A stretch of 64,000 nt of DNA from Paenisporosarcina sp. HGH0030 (GCF_000411295.1 NZ_KE150422.1:1-64000), one strand, 5' to 3'. Positions 36,350 to 44,597 are shown, counted from the first letter of the stretch. The notes: generated from the sequence alone by a model not told the origin. A program made the numbers and translations.

Positions 36350-36465
36350 CCCTTTCCGCGGACGAACTATCTTTGCACCTAGCAAGCCCCAAAGAATATG
36401 GTCAAAGGTAGTTTTGATCATATTCTTTGCGACGAGTAACCGCAGGAGTAGCACTTTTGAAGAAT
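36350..36465. repeat. Palindromic intergenic repeat sharing a core with the 7.8-kb repeat
   Basis: AAAGAATATGGTCAAA and TTTGATCATATTCTTT form a 16-bp stem with one mismatch (36394-36430). It is followed by TTTGCGACGAGTAACCGCAG, which recurs at 7852-7872 with one change. CCGCGGACGAAC near 36357 is another dispersed motif. No gene. Confidence 0.65.
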
Positions 36466-36508
36466 GAGACACACATCGATAACGTTTAACTGAGTCTTAG
36501 GATAAGAA

Positions 36509-36550
36509 AAAACCTCGATTAGGATGATGGAACATCCAAATCGAGGTTTT
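36509..36550 (-). terminator. yutD terminator, overlapping its last codons
   Basis: AACCTCGATT (36511-36520) and AATCGAGGTT (36539-36548) form the stem, followed by T6 on the minus strand. The 5' arm encodes the last YutD residues. Confidence 0.85.
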
Positions 36551-36872
36551 CTGTTTGTGGTGTTTCTTCTATTGCAGCTAAAATTGCTACCGGTTTTGCT
36601 GGTCCAGATTTTTTTAATATGAAGTACGCACATCCAAAATTACAGTATTCATACAAATAATCCTGTAACGTACTGACTTTCGTATCATAAGTCGCTTTTT
36701 GATTTTTATCATCAAAGAAACCTTTCAGGCGAAGTTGTCCATAACCCCAGTCGCCCAAAATGTAATCATATTTATTTAAAATTTCACTATAACGATCTTG
36801 AAAAGCCTCTTCTTTAAATGCTTCCCGATAATCTATCAGAATTTCATATTCCCATCGATCGATTGTAATCAT
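36519..36872 (-). CDS. yutD: DUF1027 family protein YutD
   Basis: The 117-residue protein matches YutD: YDYILGDWGYGQLRLKGF and LYEYCNFGCAYFILKK are diagnostic. The function is unknown. ATG 36872 has GGAG nine nt upstream; that site lies just after the lipA stop, so the gene is translated behind lipA. The tail after KKSG is longer than in B. subtilis and is partly encoded in the terminator stem. Confidence 0.87.
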   Translation of the reverse strand: MITIDRWEYEILIDYREAFKEEAFQDRYSEILNKYDYILGDWGYGQLRLKGFFDDKNQKATYDTKVSTLQDYLYEYCNFGCAYFILKKSGPAKPVAILAAIEETPQTENLDLDVPSS

Positions 36873-36886
36873 CAATTCACGCTCCA

Positions 36887-37810
36887 TCAACTTGTTGTGA
36901 GAGTTAATTGCTCGTCACCAAGACGCTGTTTTTCTTTTGCTGCTGCATTTACCTGTTCATCCGCATGGTAACTGCTACGAACCAATGGTCCCGCTTCACA
37001 GTGTGAGAAACCTTTGGACATCGCAATTTTACGTAGTTCTCCAAATTCGAGCGGTGAATAATATTTTTGAACTGCAATATGTTTTTTAGATGGCTGTAGG
37101 TACTGCCCAATTGTCATAATATCCACATTGTTTGCTCGCAGATCATCCATTACTTCAATAATCTCTTCTTTTGTTTCACCTAGACCCACCATAAGAGAAG
37201 ATTTTGTTGGAATATCAGGTTGCATTTCTTTTGAACGACGTAAAAATTCTAGTGAACGATCGTACTTTGCTCGTGCACGAACTCTCGGTGTTAAACGACG
37301 AACTGTTTCTATATTATGGTTTAAAATATCAGGTTTTGCATCCATCAGCATTTGTAGATTTTCCTCTATCCCACCCATATCAGAAGGCAAAACTTCGATC
37401 GTTGTGAATGGGTTTTTGCGACGAATGGCACGCACAGTTTCTGCGAATACAGCAGAACCACCGTCTTTTAAATCATCTCGCGCAACCGCGGTTACGACGA
37501 CATGTTTTAGATTCATCATGACAACTGAATCTGCTACACGTTCTGGCTCTGCTAAATCAAGTTCATTCGGTAAACCCGTCTTAACTGCACAGAAACGACA
37601 TGCACGTGTACAAATTGCACCTAAAATCATGAACGTTGCTGTACGTCGAGTACCCCAGCATTCGTGAATGTTTGGGCATTTCGCTTCTTCACATACAGTA
37701 TTTAAATTGTTTTCACGCATCATTTTCTTAAGACCTTTATAATTGTCATTCGTATTTAATTTAATCTTTAACCAAGCTGGTTTTCGAATATGTGTTTGTT
37801 TAGTTGTCAT
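36887..37810 (-). CDS. lipA: Lipoyl synthase
   Basis: The 307-residue radical SAM enzyme inserts two sulfurs into protein-bound octanoyl groups. It has the auxiliary cluster motif [12 protein letters not shown] and the radical SAM motif [10 protein letters not shown], plus the C-terminal [10 protein letters not shown] serine region. It needs two [4Fe-4S] clusters, consistent with the nearby carriers yutM and yutI and the suf operon. It is followed by yutD as in B. subtilis. Confidence 0.96.
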   Translation of the reverse strand: MTTKQTHIRKPAWLKIKLNTNDNYKGLKKMMRENNLNTVCEEAKCPNIHECWGTRRTATFMILGAICTRACRFCAVKTGLPNELDLAEPERVADSVVMMNLKHVVVTAVARDDLKDGGSAVFAETVRAIRRKNPFTTIEVLPSDMGGIEENLQMLMDAKPDILNHNIETVRRLTPRVRARAKYDRSLEFLRRSKEMQPDIPTKSSLMVGLGETKEEIIEVMDDLRANNVDIMTIGQYLQPSKKHIAVQKYYSPLEFGELRKIAMSKGFSHCEAGPLVRSSYHADEQVNAAAKEKQRLGDEQLTLTTS

Positions 37811-37906
37811 GATTGTAACCCCATTCTTTTCAGACTATGTAGGCAAGTAACTCACTGTTGTCAATGTACCATATTCGAACACGTCCCACAACCTTCTCTG
37901 GAATCA

Positions 37907-37944
37907 AAAAATAAAGCTTCTCTGTGTAAGAGGAGCTTTATTTT
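37907..37944. terminator. Terminator downstream of yunB
   Basis: AAATAAAGCTTCTCT and AGAGGAGCTTTATTT pair with one mismatch; T-runs follow on both strands. It lies between yunB and lipA, both on the minus strand. Confidence 0.8.
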
Positions 37945-38016
37945 TGCTTTTAATTTTGAACCAGCATGCATCTTAACTTACCGTGATACCTCTCCCTCTG
38001 GTCTCTTTGTACGAAC

Positions 38017-38808
38017 TCATTCAGGTGGTGGTGAAGTTGGGGCTGCTGGGGGCTGTAATGGTACTTCTACTGAAGGTTGAGTATTTCCTTCACCTTTTGT
38101 ATAGATCTGAGGAACCTGTCCTCGGATGATTCCTAGTGCAACAGGTATTTTTCGTTTAATTTTCGTCGATTTAGTTGCCAGCGGCACAATGACTTGTACA
38201 GTGACCTCAATAACAATGCTCACGTCAACCATTGCATTGTTAATTCCAAACTCCGTGATTTCGTATTTTACGTCTGATTGCACATTGCCGATCACATGGA
38301 ATCTTATAGGAATTTTTGGTCCCAGATTACCAAGAAGCGGGATATTCGTTGCTTGACCAAGCGGTACATAAAACACAATTCCACCGTTATCTTCCATTGC
38401 CTGTGGATCATACTCGATGTCATCTAAATAAGGTAAATTATCCAAGTTCCCTTCTTCAGCCTGCTCCAAGTGGGTTTGCACCAATTGACTAGTTTCCGCC
38501 TGTACCCGATTGATGATATCCGTCTTGAACTTCGTCGTTACCATATTGGGTTGGTCCGTTGGTATTTCTTCAATTATATCATTTACATCCATCACATCAG
38601 CAGTGCGTGAGTTGATTGCTTTACTTACGACAAGTGAGGCAATTTTATTGGATTGAACTTCTGCATAATCTAAGTAAATTGGAGTCAGGCGAACGTTGAC
38701 GAGATAAAACATTAAAGCAACGGAGATCACGATAAAAACAAATAGCAAAGGAACAATGTTATTCCCTTTCCAATAAACTGACCTTTTTGATATTTTACGT
38801 AATCGCAC
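38017..38808 (-). CDS. yunB: Sporulation protein YunB
   Basis: The 263-residue protein has an N-terminal membrane anchor (about residues 19-40) and the YunB pattern of a long external region (LTPIYLDYAEVQSNKIASLV, PLGQATNIPLLGNLGPKIPI), ending in a proline-rich tail. In B. subtilis it is made in the mother cell under sigma-E and is needed for sporulation, so its presence marks a spore-former. It starts at GTG; AGGAGG lies 8 nt upstream inside the 3' arm of the yunD terminator. The yunA (lytH) gene that usually separates yunB from lipA is absent. Confidence 0.92.
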   Translation of the reverse strand: MRLRKISKRSVYWKGNNIVPLLFVFIVISVALMFYLVNVRLTPIYLDYAEVQSNKIASLVVSKAINSRTADVMDVNDIIEEIPTDQPNMVTTKFKTDIINRVQAETSQLVQTHLEQAEEGNLDNLPYLDDIEYDPQAMEDNGGIVFYVPLGQATNIPLLGNLGPKIPIRFHVIGNVQSDVKYEITEFGINNAMVDVSIVIEVTVQVIVPLATKSTKIKRKIPVALGIIRGQVPQIYTKGEGNTQPSVEVPLQPPAAPTSPPPE

Positions 38809-38848
38809 AAAAAAAGCCTCCTAGGTCATGTTACGACCAGGAAGCCTC
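38809..38848 (-). terminator. yunD terminator overlapping the yunB ribosome binding site
   Basis: On the minus strand GGCTTCCTGGTC and GACCTAGGAGGC pair with one bulge, followed by T7 that ends directly at the yunB GTG. AGGAGG of yunB is part of the stem. Confidence 0.75.
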
Positions 38849-40217
38849 AATTATTCCTATATTCGTTCTTTTGACCATATGCAATTAGAATGTCACGAAT
38901 GAATTCTGGCATAAAGTAAGTCTTTGGCAATTCTTTGAATGCTGGAAAGAAATAACCAAATGTGAACATATCAAGAGTTGCCAATCGAACCTTGACTGTA
39001 GGTTCAATGAGACGCCCACGTATAAACAAATCATCCTCAACTACTTTAAATTGATGGGTAATCATTTTACCCATCACTACCCCACGAAAGCCCAGTCCTT
39101 TAATTTCAAGATTTGGCCAGCTTTCATTTAACGACAAGTTGTAAATATCTTTTAATTGTTCTCCAGTCAGTTCAATGACACAAGGGTTGATTGGATGAGG
39201 CATCATTTGGTGAATATCAAAATGTGATATTTCTCCTCTATGTAAGTCCGTTAAGAACAAGCCTGCATTGAACAGGGCACATTCGGTGTTACAAAATGTG
39301 GTTAATGCGTTCCCAAAATAAGTCGACAAAGCGGAATCCTTGAACCATTCTTTTGGAAGATGTTCCTTTTGGTAAAACGCTGGAACTGATAAAAGGTTTT
39401 TGCCCACATTGACCAAATTATTTAGAAATCCTTCTTCGTCGACACTTTCTTGCAATTCATTTGTATCGTACAAAAGTGCATGTTTCTTTATAACTTCTTT
39501 CTTTTCCAAATCGTATTCTAGAGTCACATGCCCTACGTAATATCCAAACTTGCCAGCGGCTGCTAACAGGGAACGATTGACCAGCTTTCCTTCATGTAAA
39601 ATGTGGTGCGTGTGTGCCCCAAAAATGACATCAATTTCGGGAAATTGCTCTGCCATTTCTTCATCTGCTTGAATCCCCAAATGAGACATACAAATGATGA
39701 CGTCAGTTTCACCTTTTAGTTGCTCAATATGGGCTTTTAAAGCTACAAATGCATCCGTTACTCGCCATCCGAGCTGTTCATAAAACTGAGTGTATTCAGC
39801 AGTTAGGGCTGTCACACCTATCTTTGTACCATGCATCGTTGTAAGAAAAGTGGTTGGCAATAACCAATTTGGAACTTCCCCATTTTGATTAAACAAGTTT
39901 CCTACCACGACTTTAAATTGTGCATCTTCATAAAGATTTTCTAATTCATCGTATGACAAAGTTATACCTTCATTGTTACCTATAGTAGCAACATCATATA
40001 GAGCTTCATTTAAGAGATTCACATTTCCTTTGCCTAGTGTTCCTTCCGTGAAAATATGGGAACGGTCGATATGATCTCCCAAGTCTATCGTGAAACTCGA
40101 TTCGCCTTCTTCAACATGCCATTTTTTTCGTGCTGTCACGAGCTCATGAATACGTGGCCAATGCTGAAAATGACTATGTAAATCATTAGTATGATAAAAA
40201 TGAATGGTTTCAATCAT
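38847..40217 (-). CDS. yunD: 5'-nucleotidase/metallophosphoesterase YunD
   Basis: The 456-residue protein has an N-terminal calcineurin-type domain with HTNDLHSH, DLGDHIDRS, a GNNEG variant of the GNHE motif, MSHLG and GAHTHH, then a C-terminal 5'-nucleotidase domain (from about 290). There is no signal peptide, so it is probably cytosolic, as B. subtilis YunD. It hydrolyses phosphoesters of unknown identity. It follows yunE by 12 nt. Confidence 0.9.
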   Translation of the reverse strand: MIETIHFYHTNDLHSHFQHWPRIHELVTARKKWHVEEGESSFTIDLGDHIDRSHIFTEGTLGKGNVNLLNEALYDVATIGNNEGITLSYDELENLYEDAQFKVVVGNLFNQNGEVPNWLLPTTFLTTMHGTKIGVTALTAEYTQFYEQLGWRVTDAFVALKAHIEQLKGETDVIICMSHLGIQADEEMAEQFPEIDVIFGAHTHHILHEGKLVNRSLLAAAGKFGYYVGHVTLEYDLEKKEVIKKHALLYDTNELQESVDEEGFLNNLVNVGKNLLSVPAFYQKEHLPKEWFKDSALSTYFGNALTTFCNTECALFNAGLFLTDLHRGEISHFDIHQMMPHPINPCVIELTGEQLKDIYNLSLNESWPNLEIKGLGFRGVVMGKMITHQFKVVEDDLFIRGRLIEPTVKVRLATLDMFTFGYFFPAFKELPKTYFMPEFIRDILIAYGQKNEYRNN

Positions 40218-40229
40218 TTGGCCAACTCC

Positions 40230-41054
40230 TTATCCCATCAGTCCTGCAGCAATCGAGCGAACACCAAGTAATAATAAAATTATACGCAGAGCAAATACCA
40301 ATGTTTCCGATTGGATACGTTGATTTAAGTTTGCTCCTATTTTGGCTCCAATATAAGCAGCCGGTACGACTGGAATTGTATATAACCATGGAACATTCCC
40401 CAGCGAAATATGGCTGGCTGAGTTAACCAAAGCGGATAAGAACACCATGAACATGGAAGTTCCGACCGCAACGTGTGGTGGGAATAAGAATAGTAAAATC
40501 ATGGCTGGTACAATTATGGACCCACCACCTATCCCAAACAATCCAGAAGCGAAACCAATTCCGCAGGTCAATAACAGTGCGAACCATACAGGATATCCGT
40601 ATATGTAATTTTGTCCGTTAGCATCTGTGAAAGTCTTTTGCTTACCGTGTTTCACAAACCACTCTACAGGCTTTAAATATTTCCGAACCATTAATATGGT
40701 CGAAATAATAATCATTAAAATGCCAAAATACAAATTAAATGAAGGCAAATCCAAACCTTTGTTCACCCAAGCTCCTAAAATCGTTCCTGGAACACTTCCA
40801 GCAAAAAAGATCAGACCACTGCGGTAATCAACTGTTTTGGATTTCATATAGGTCAATGTAGAGGCTAGTCCCGTAAAAATCATCATAATAACAGAAAGTC
40901 CAACGACATTCTGAGGAGTAATTCCTGGAATCAATCCAAGTGTTCCACCAATATAAAGAGTCGCAGGCACCAGAATGATCCCTCCACCTAAACCAACCAA
41001 TGCACCCACGATGCCAGATATCAATCCCACAATTACCAATAAAACATATTCCAT
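40230..41054 (-). CDS. yunE: TauE/SafE family permease YunE
   Basis: The 274-residue membrane protein has about eight helices in two repeats, each starting with the family glycine motif (GALVGLGGGIILVPATL and GLFGIGGGSIIVPAMIL). TauE/SafE proteins export sulfite or related organosulfur anions; the substrate here is unknown. ATG 41054 follows AAGGAG. It is the last conserved yun gene before the accessory block. Confidence 0.9.
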   Translation of the reverse strand: MEYVLLVIVGLISGIVGALVGLGGGIILVPATLYIGGTLGLIPGITPQNVVGLSVIMMIFTGLASTLTYMKSKTVDYRSGLIFFAGSVPGTILGAWVNKGLDLPSFNLYFGILMIIISTILMVRKYLKPVEWFVKHGKQKTFTDANGQNYIYGYPVWFALLLTCGIGFASGLFGIGGGSIIVPAMILLFLFPPHVAVGTSMFMVFLSALVNSASHISLGNVPWLYTIPVVPAAYIGAKIGANLNQRIQSETLVFALRIILLLLGVRSIAAGLMG

Positions 41055-41154
41055 TAACAATCTCCTTCAAACATTTCTAGTTGCTTTAATGCCAGTCCTT
41101 CATACTGAATTGGGAAAAAATATTTGCAAGAATTATTTTTTGAAGGAGAAAAAC

Positions 41155-41271
41155 ATGAATATACGAATCTATCCTTGTGGAATTTTTCTTGAAAATCTTT
41201 CCTTTATCATATCCTTAGATTACATAGCTTTCAAACATTCACACTCAAAAAGAATATCAACAAACGCTTAA
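41155..41271 (+). CDS. Possible small protein (38 aa)
   Basis: ATG 41155 has a very good GAAGGAG six nt upstream and opens a 38-codon frame (MNIRIYPCGIFLENLSF start). The composition is not distinctive and nothing is recognised. It could be a real small gene or a chance ribosome site in A-rich DNA. Confidence 0.25.
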   Translation: MNIRIYPCGIFLENLSFIISLDYIAFKHSHSKRISTNA

Positions 41272-41313
41272 AACCTTGCATTATTATAAACTATAAAAAT
41301 TTATTCGTTTTGA

Positions 41314-41339
41314 GTTAAAGCACCCGTTAGTTGAAGAAC
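41314..41339 (-). repeat. Cassette-like repeat R1 (half copy)
   Basis: GTTAAAGCACCCGTTAGTTG, then AAGAAC, matches the right half of the repeat. Read on the minus strand it supplies the last codons Phe-Phe-Asn and the TAA stop of the DUF3147 gene. Confidence 0.8.
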
Positions 41340-41680
41340 AGAACTCTAACGTATTTTAAAGCAAGATCTTGAACCAATAAAAATATCAACCAGCCACATA
41401 CTCCTAAACCAATGGATATAAATAAATGAACGGAGTTTTGTAGGGCTATATAAACGATTACTAACAAAACAGCAGTTGCAGGAAATCCCCAAAGTACCCC
41501 TAATGCAAACTTGCTTAACGTTGCTGTTTGTTCCCCTTGGACATACAGCCATGTAATGCTTAGTAAACTTACTAAAGGAAGAGCAGCTATTATTCCTCCA
41601 TATGAAGGAAATCTTCTTGAAATCTCCGTAACAACACCAATAACGATTGCTGAAGCAATAATTTTCGTTATTACATACAT
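41327..41680 (-). CDS. DUF3147 family membrane protein
   Basis: The 117-residue protein has four hydrophobic helices and the DUF3147 signature EISRRFPSYGGIIAALPLVS. The function is unknown. Its start lies inside the marR gene (10-bp overlap), so the two are translationally coupled and its expression is probably MarR-controlled. The final codons and stop come from repeat R1. Confidence 0.85.
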   Translation of the reverse strand: MYVITKIIASAIVIGVVTEISRRFPSYGGIIAALPLVSLLSITWLYVQGEQTATLSKFALGVLWGFPATAVLLVIVYIALQNSVHLFISIGLGVCGWLIFLLVQDLALKYVRVLFFN

Positions 41681-42087
41681 TGTTTTGCACGCTCACTTAA
41701 GATTTTTAGGGCTTGTTCTATTAAATTCTTTTCATTGTCATCAAGTTGATTCAACACTTGTTCTAATTTTTCTTCATCTAAACTAGTATTTCTATGTAAA
41801 ACTTCTTTACCATAACCCGTTAGACAAAGAATTACTTTTCTTTCATCAAGAGGATCTCTCCCCTTTATTAAATAGTTCTTTTCAATCATTCTTTTAATGT
41901 GTTCCGAGGCAGTATTATGGGAAACCTGTATGTATGAAGCAATTTCATTTACTCCTATCTCATCCTTTTTATCTACAAGTTGAAGAATACGGACCACTTG
42001 ATGAGAGATTTTTTCTTTATGGAGATAATGTAAATGAAAATAAATATCTGTCCAATATTGATTTATTAGTGAAACTTTACTGTTCAC
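41671..42087 (-). CDS. MarR family transcriptional regulator
   Basis: The 138-residue winged-helix protein contains the MarR core (EIASYIQVSHNTASEHIKRM recognition helix, then KGRDPLDERKVILCLT wing). It has no cysteine-based sensor beyond the final residues. GTG 42087 has AGGAG eight nt upstream. Two ATCGT/ACGAT palindromes at the promoter are likely its own operators, giving autoregulation of the marR-DUF3147 pair. Confidence 0.9.
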   Translation of the reverse strand: MNSKVSLINQYWTDIYFHLHYLHKEKISHQVVRILQLVDKKDEIGVNEIASYIQVSHNTASEHIKRMIEKNYLIKGRDPLDERKVILCLTGYGKEVLHRNTSLDEEKLEQVLNQLDDNEKNLIEQALKILSERAKQCM

Positions 42088-42104
42088 AAATACCACTCCT
42101 TTAT

Positions 42105-42138
42105 ATCGTTAATTACGATTGTATCGTATAGTACGATA
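42105..42138. promoter_or_regulatory. Twin MarR operator candidates over the marR promoter
   Basis: TATCGTA-TAG-TACGATA (42122-42138) and ATCGT-5-ACGAT (42105-42119) share the same half-site. They overlap a plausible minus-strand promoter with TACAAT and an upstream TTTACT. The position directly before the marR ribosome site fits autorepression. Confidence 0.65.
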
Positions 42139-42183
42139 TAAAGTAAAGAGTTTGTTTTTGGTCCTACAAATCGGGATCTCTTA

Positions 42184-42264
42184 TTAAACTAAACTGCCCC
42201 GTTAGTTAAAGAAGAAAAAGGCCTTACTCCTTATTGAAGTAAAGCACCCGTGAGTTGAAGAAGA
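42184..42264 (-). repeat. Cassette-like repeat R2 (full copy)
   Basis: The left half ACTAAACTGCCCCGTTAGTT, the terminator core (minus strand GCTTTACT-9-AGTAAGGC then T5) and the right half GCACCCGTGAGTTGAAGAAG are all present. It lies 54 nt 3' of the 54-residue gene. Confidence 0.85.
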
Positions 42265-42299
42265 CTTATTTTAGAGTTGACACAAACTGTGACATGAAA

Positions 42300-42320
42300 A
42301 ATGACGGGTTTCCCCGTCTA
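42300..42320 (-). terminator. Terminator of the 54-residue gene
   Basis: GACGGGGAAACCCGTC followed by ATTTTT on the minus strand, touching the stop codon. Confidence 0.75.
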
Positions 42321-42482
42321 ATTTAGCTTATCTAGTTTGTCAGAAATAGAACGTAGTATTTTGTTCTTTTCCTGCTGTATTTTTAAGAATTTAATCATAA
42401 ACCAAATCACAAATACAACTGGTGCTATGTAAAACAAGATAGTTATGATTGGTAAAAAAGCCAAAACTGAATCATAGCTCAT
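42318..42482 (-). CDS. Small membrane protein (54 aa)
   Basis: The protein has one hydrophobic helix (about residues 7-31, PIITILFYIAPVVFVIWFMI) and a charged C-terminal tail with a heptad-like pattern (LRSISDKLDKLN). GGAGG lies seven nt before ATG and a terminator follows, so it is a genuine small gene. It resembles many short bacillal membrane proteins of unknown role. It sits between repeats R2 and R3. Confidence 0.75.
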   Translation of the reverse strand: MSYDSVLAFLPIITILFYIAPVVFVIWFMIKFLKIQQEKNKILRSISDKLDKLN

Positions 42483-42535
42483 TTATAAGCCTCCGCTAAT
42501 TTTGGTAATTATATCATAATTAGTAATGTGTTTAC

Positions 42536-42604
42536 TATTTATTAGGTAGTGAACAAAAAGGCTTCACTCCTTCTTGAAGTAAAGCACCCTTTAGTTGAAG
42601 AAGA
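42536..42604 (-). repeat. Cassette-like repeat R3
   Basis: Terminator core AAAAAGGCTTCACTCCTTCT and right half AGTAAAGCACCCTTTAGTTG are clear; the left half is decayed (TTAGGTAGTGAACAA). It ends 6 nt from the stop of the 151-residue gene. Confidence 0.75.
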
Positions 42605-42610
42605 AAGAAG

Positions 42611-43066
42611 TTATAACTGTTCAAAAACAGTGATGAAAAGTTGTTCGTCATATTCTTCAAATACCTCAATTACAATATTTCTGTTAGGATAGTTCAGTTT
42701 AAATGTCATTGACCAAAAATGTTTAAGAACTTCCCCTAATGCCCTTAATTGAATTTCTTCTTCATCATCTTTCCTGTTAATGTGAAAGAAATCGTTGAGT
42801 TCATATAGATTCATTATTTTTTCTATTTCAGTTTTGTTACCTTGGCAACCTTCCATCCAACTGTTAAACAGTCCTTCTTCATATTTATCTTTTAATATTA
42901 AACAGTCTTCTTTTTCAAGAAGTTCAGGAGAAAAGAATTTAGCAAACGCCAAAGCAGTATGTAAATCAGCTTTTAGATTAACGTAATTCCACCAACTAAA
43001 TGAATTTGGATTTGCTAATTTCCATTCTTGGTATTCCTTGATTAAATCATCTTCGAATAGGTTCAT
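42611..43066 (-). CDS. Uncharacterised acidic protein (151 aa)
   Basis: The soluble, acidic, aromatic-rich protein (SFSWWNYVNLKADLHTALAF, FNSWMEGCQGN) has no signal peptide or membrane segment. GGGAG lies six nt before ATG 43066. Size and composition recall immunity-type or SMI1-like proteins, but I do not recognise a family. It is flanked by repeats R3 and R4. Confidence 0.7.
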   Translation of the reverse strand: MNLFEDDLIKEYQEWKLANPNSFSWWNYVNLKADLHTALAFAKFFSPELLEKEDCLILKDKYEEGLFNSWMEGCQGNKTEIEKIMNLYELNDFFHINRKDDEEEIQLRALGEVLKHFWSMTFKLNYPNRNIVIEVFEEYDEQLFITVFEQL

Positions 43067-43100
43067 CTTTCTCTCCCTCAATTACGTTTAATTTTGTTCA

Positions 43101-43135
43101 TCTTCAACTAACCTGCCCCGTTAGTTTAATAAGAC
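43101..43135 (-). repeat. Cassette-like repeat R4 (left half only)
   Basis: TTCAACTAAC-CTGCCCC-GTTAGTT is present, followed by TAATAAGAC. No gene lies between this copy and R5, only about 100 bp of A/T-rich sequence. Confidence 0.75.
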
Positions 43136-43237
43136 GGAAAATCTCGTTCCTAATTAGACTAACAACTGAACCCATAGAACTTCCTTATTATTAATTAGTT
43201 CATTTTTAATTGTATTCTCTTTCCATTAATGTTTATT

Positions 43238-43344
43238 CAACAAAAAAAGTTTACTTCCTGCTTATGGAAGTAAACTGCTTCGTTAGTTCAATAAGAAAAA
43301 AGGCTTCACTCCTTATTGAAGTAAAGCATCCGTTAGTTGAAGAA
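43238..43344 (-). repeat. Cassette-like repeat R5 (double copy)
   Basis: Two units in tandem: AGTTTACTTCC...GGAAGTAAACTGC with CGTTAGTTCAATAAG, then AAAAAAGGCTTCACTCCTTA with GTAAAGCATCCGTTAGTTG. It begins directly after the stop of the frameshifted gene. Confidence 0.85.
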
Positions 43345-43570
43345 TTATTTTTTTATTGTGAGTAGAGTTTTCTCGGCTATTTCAATGTCATCCATATCAA
43401 ACATACTAATATTGATTGTTTGGTCTAATTCCTTGTTTCTTGATTCCTCACCAACCCAACAAGTATATAATTCACAATAGTCTCCTCGCTCAAGATGACT
43501 ATCCAGAATTTCAAGTAAAGCTTTCAAATATTGTTGTTCTTTTTTGTAATTGTGCAGTTTTAATTTTCAT
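43345..43570 (-). pseudogene. Frameshifted small gene (about 74 aa intended)
   Basis: Reading from ATG 43570 gives MKIK and then the wrong frame. If one A is dropped from the AAAA run at about codon 4, the frame continues as MKIKLHNYKKEQQYLKALLE and on to TIKK and the TAA at 43345, a smooth 74-residue protein. As it stands, only an internal TTG (43527) without ribosome site could give 60 residues. A true frameshift or a homopolymer sequencing error are both possible. The family is not recognised. Its 5' end abuts a partial repeat (R6). Confidence 0.55.
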
Positions 43571-43612
43571 GGGGTTTCAATAAGAAAAATGAGCTGCCTA
43601 AGCAACAGGTCT
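43556..43612 (-). repeat. Cassette-like repeat R6 (partial, with different hairpin)
   Basis: GGGGTTTCAATAAGAAAAA matches the left-half end of the repeat. The hairpin is a different, imperfect one (GAGCTG...CAGGTCTC). The adjoining TTTTAATTTTCATGGG is shared with R8. Confidence 0.6.
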
Positions 43613-43689
43613 CTTATTTTCTATTAATTCGAAAAAAATTGTAACCAAACAATAACTTTTGCAGTCTAATTTAGTGGGGAGTGATCGAA

Positions 43690-44529
43690 ATGAAGAAAGG
43701 AATTGCAATATTTATCAGTATTATAATATTAGGCGGCTGTAGTTCGGGTGAAATGAACAATGGCGATTCGGCAACACCAGACAATGAACTAAGTAGAGAT
43801 GCTATATCAAACGATGTTCCTCAGCAATTAAAGGAAATTGACAATGGAAAAATGGATAACGCCATTCTATATTGGAGTAAATCTTATTTGGACTTATTGG
43901 ACTCGAGTTTTTTTGAAAACCGAAGTCGTGAATCCTTTTATCTAAAGTCTCATCGAGTTTATCGTCCAGGTGAACAGATTGAAATTGATGCTGATTCCTT
44001 ACCACGAGATGGCAGATATGAAGTTAATTTATTTAAATTTAACAGTACTGATAAATTGTTCGAGACAATCATAGAAGAAACAGTTAACCGAAATGACCCT
44101 GATTTCAGTGTTCAGATCCCAGAAGGGGAAAATGTCACCTATTATCTTGAACAAATAGCTTTAAACACAAAAAATAAAGTTCTCAAGCAAGAATTTCAGC
44201 GTCTTTTTGTCCCATACAACGAGGTAAATGCAAAAATTGATATTGATAAGACCTTGTATTCTTCGGGAGATACTATGAAGGTTACTTTGACAAATTTGGG
44301 TACGGTTGAATTAGGAACTGGATATGGGGCCCATTTTGAGAAATGGGATGGCGAACGCTGGAATCCATATGATTTTGAACAAATTGTTTATTTAATAGCA
44401 ATTAGGTTAAGAACAGGAAAATCTTTTTCCCAAGATGTTGTACTTAAGGGATTCGAAACAGGAACCTACCGTGTTATTGAAAAGATACCTGGTGATCATA
44501 AAATTTCTGTAGCCTTCAAAGTTGAATAA
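43690..44529 (+). CDS. Lipoprotein with C-terminal Ig-like domain
   Basis: The 279-residue protein has a lipoprotein signal ending LGGC (Cys17). Two beta-rich parts follow: residues about 80-170 (YRPGEQIEIDADSLPRDGRY) and 180-275 (TLYSSGDTMKVTLTNLGTVE...FETGTYRVIEKI), the second like the Big_14 immunoglobulin-like domain of Firmicutes lipoproteins. GGGGAG precedes ATG 43690. It is the only full plus-strand gene in the accessory block. The function is unknown. Confidence 0.75.
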   Translation: MKKGIAIFISIIILGGCSSGEMNNGDSATPDNELSRDAISNDVPQQLKEIDNGKMDNAILYWSKSYLDLLDSSFFENRSRESFYLKSHRVYRPGEQIEIDADSLPRDGRYEVNLFKFNSTDKLFETIIEETVNRNDPDFSVQIPEGENVTYYLEQIALNTKNKVLKQEFQRLFVPYNEVNAKIDIDKTLYSSGDTMKVTLTNLGTVELGTGYGAHFEKWDGERWNPYDFEQIVYLIAIRLRTGKSFSQDVVLKGFETGTYRVIEKIPGDHKISVAFKVE

Positions 44530-44597
44530 AAAGTAGTAAAACAGGCTGGCTTTGAATATAAAGCTTGCCTTCTTTTGTGAATAAACTTATATAAGTT

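Noticed and set aside
37128-37667. Plus-strand open frame of 179 codons
   Set aside because: It is fully antisense to lipA, whose motifs are complete; it is a codon-bias shadow.
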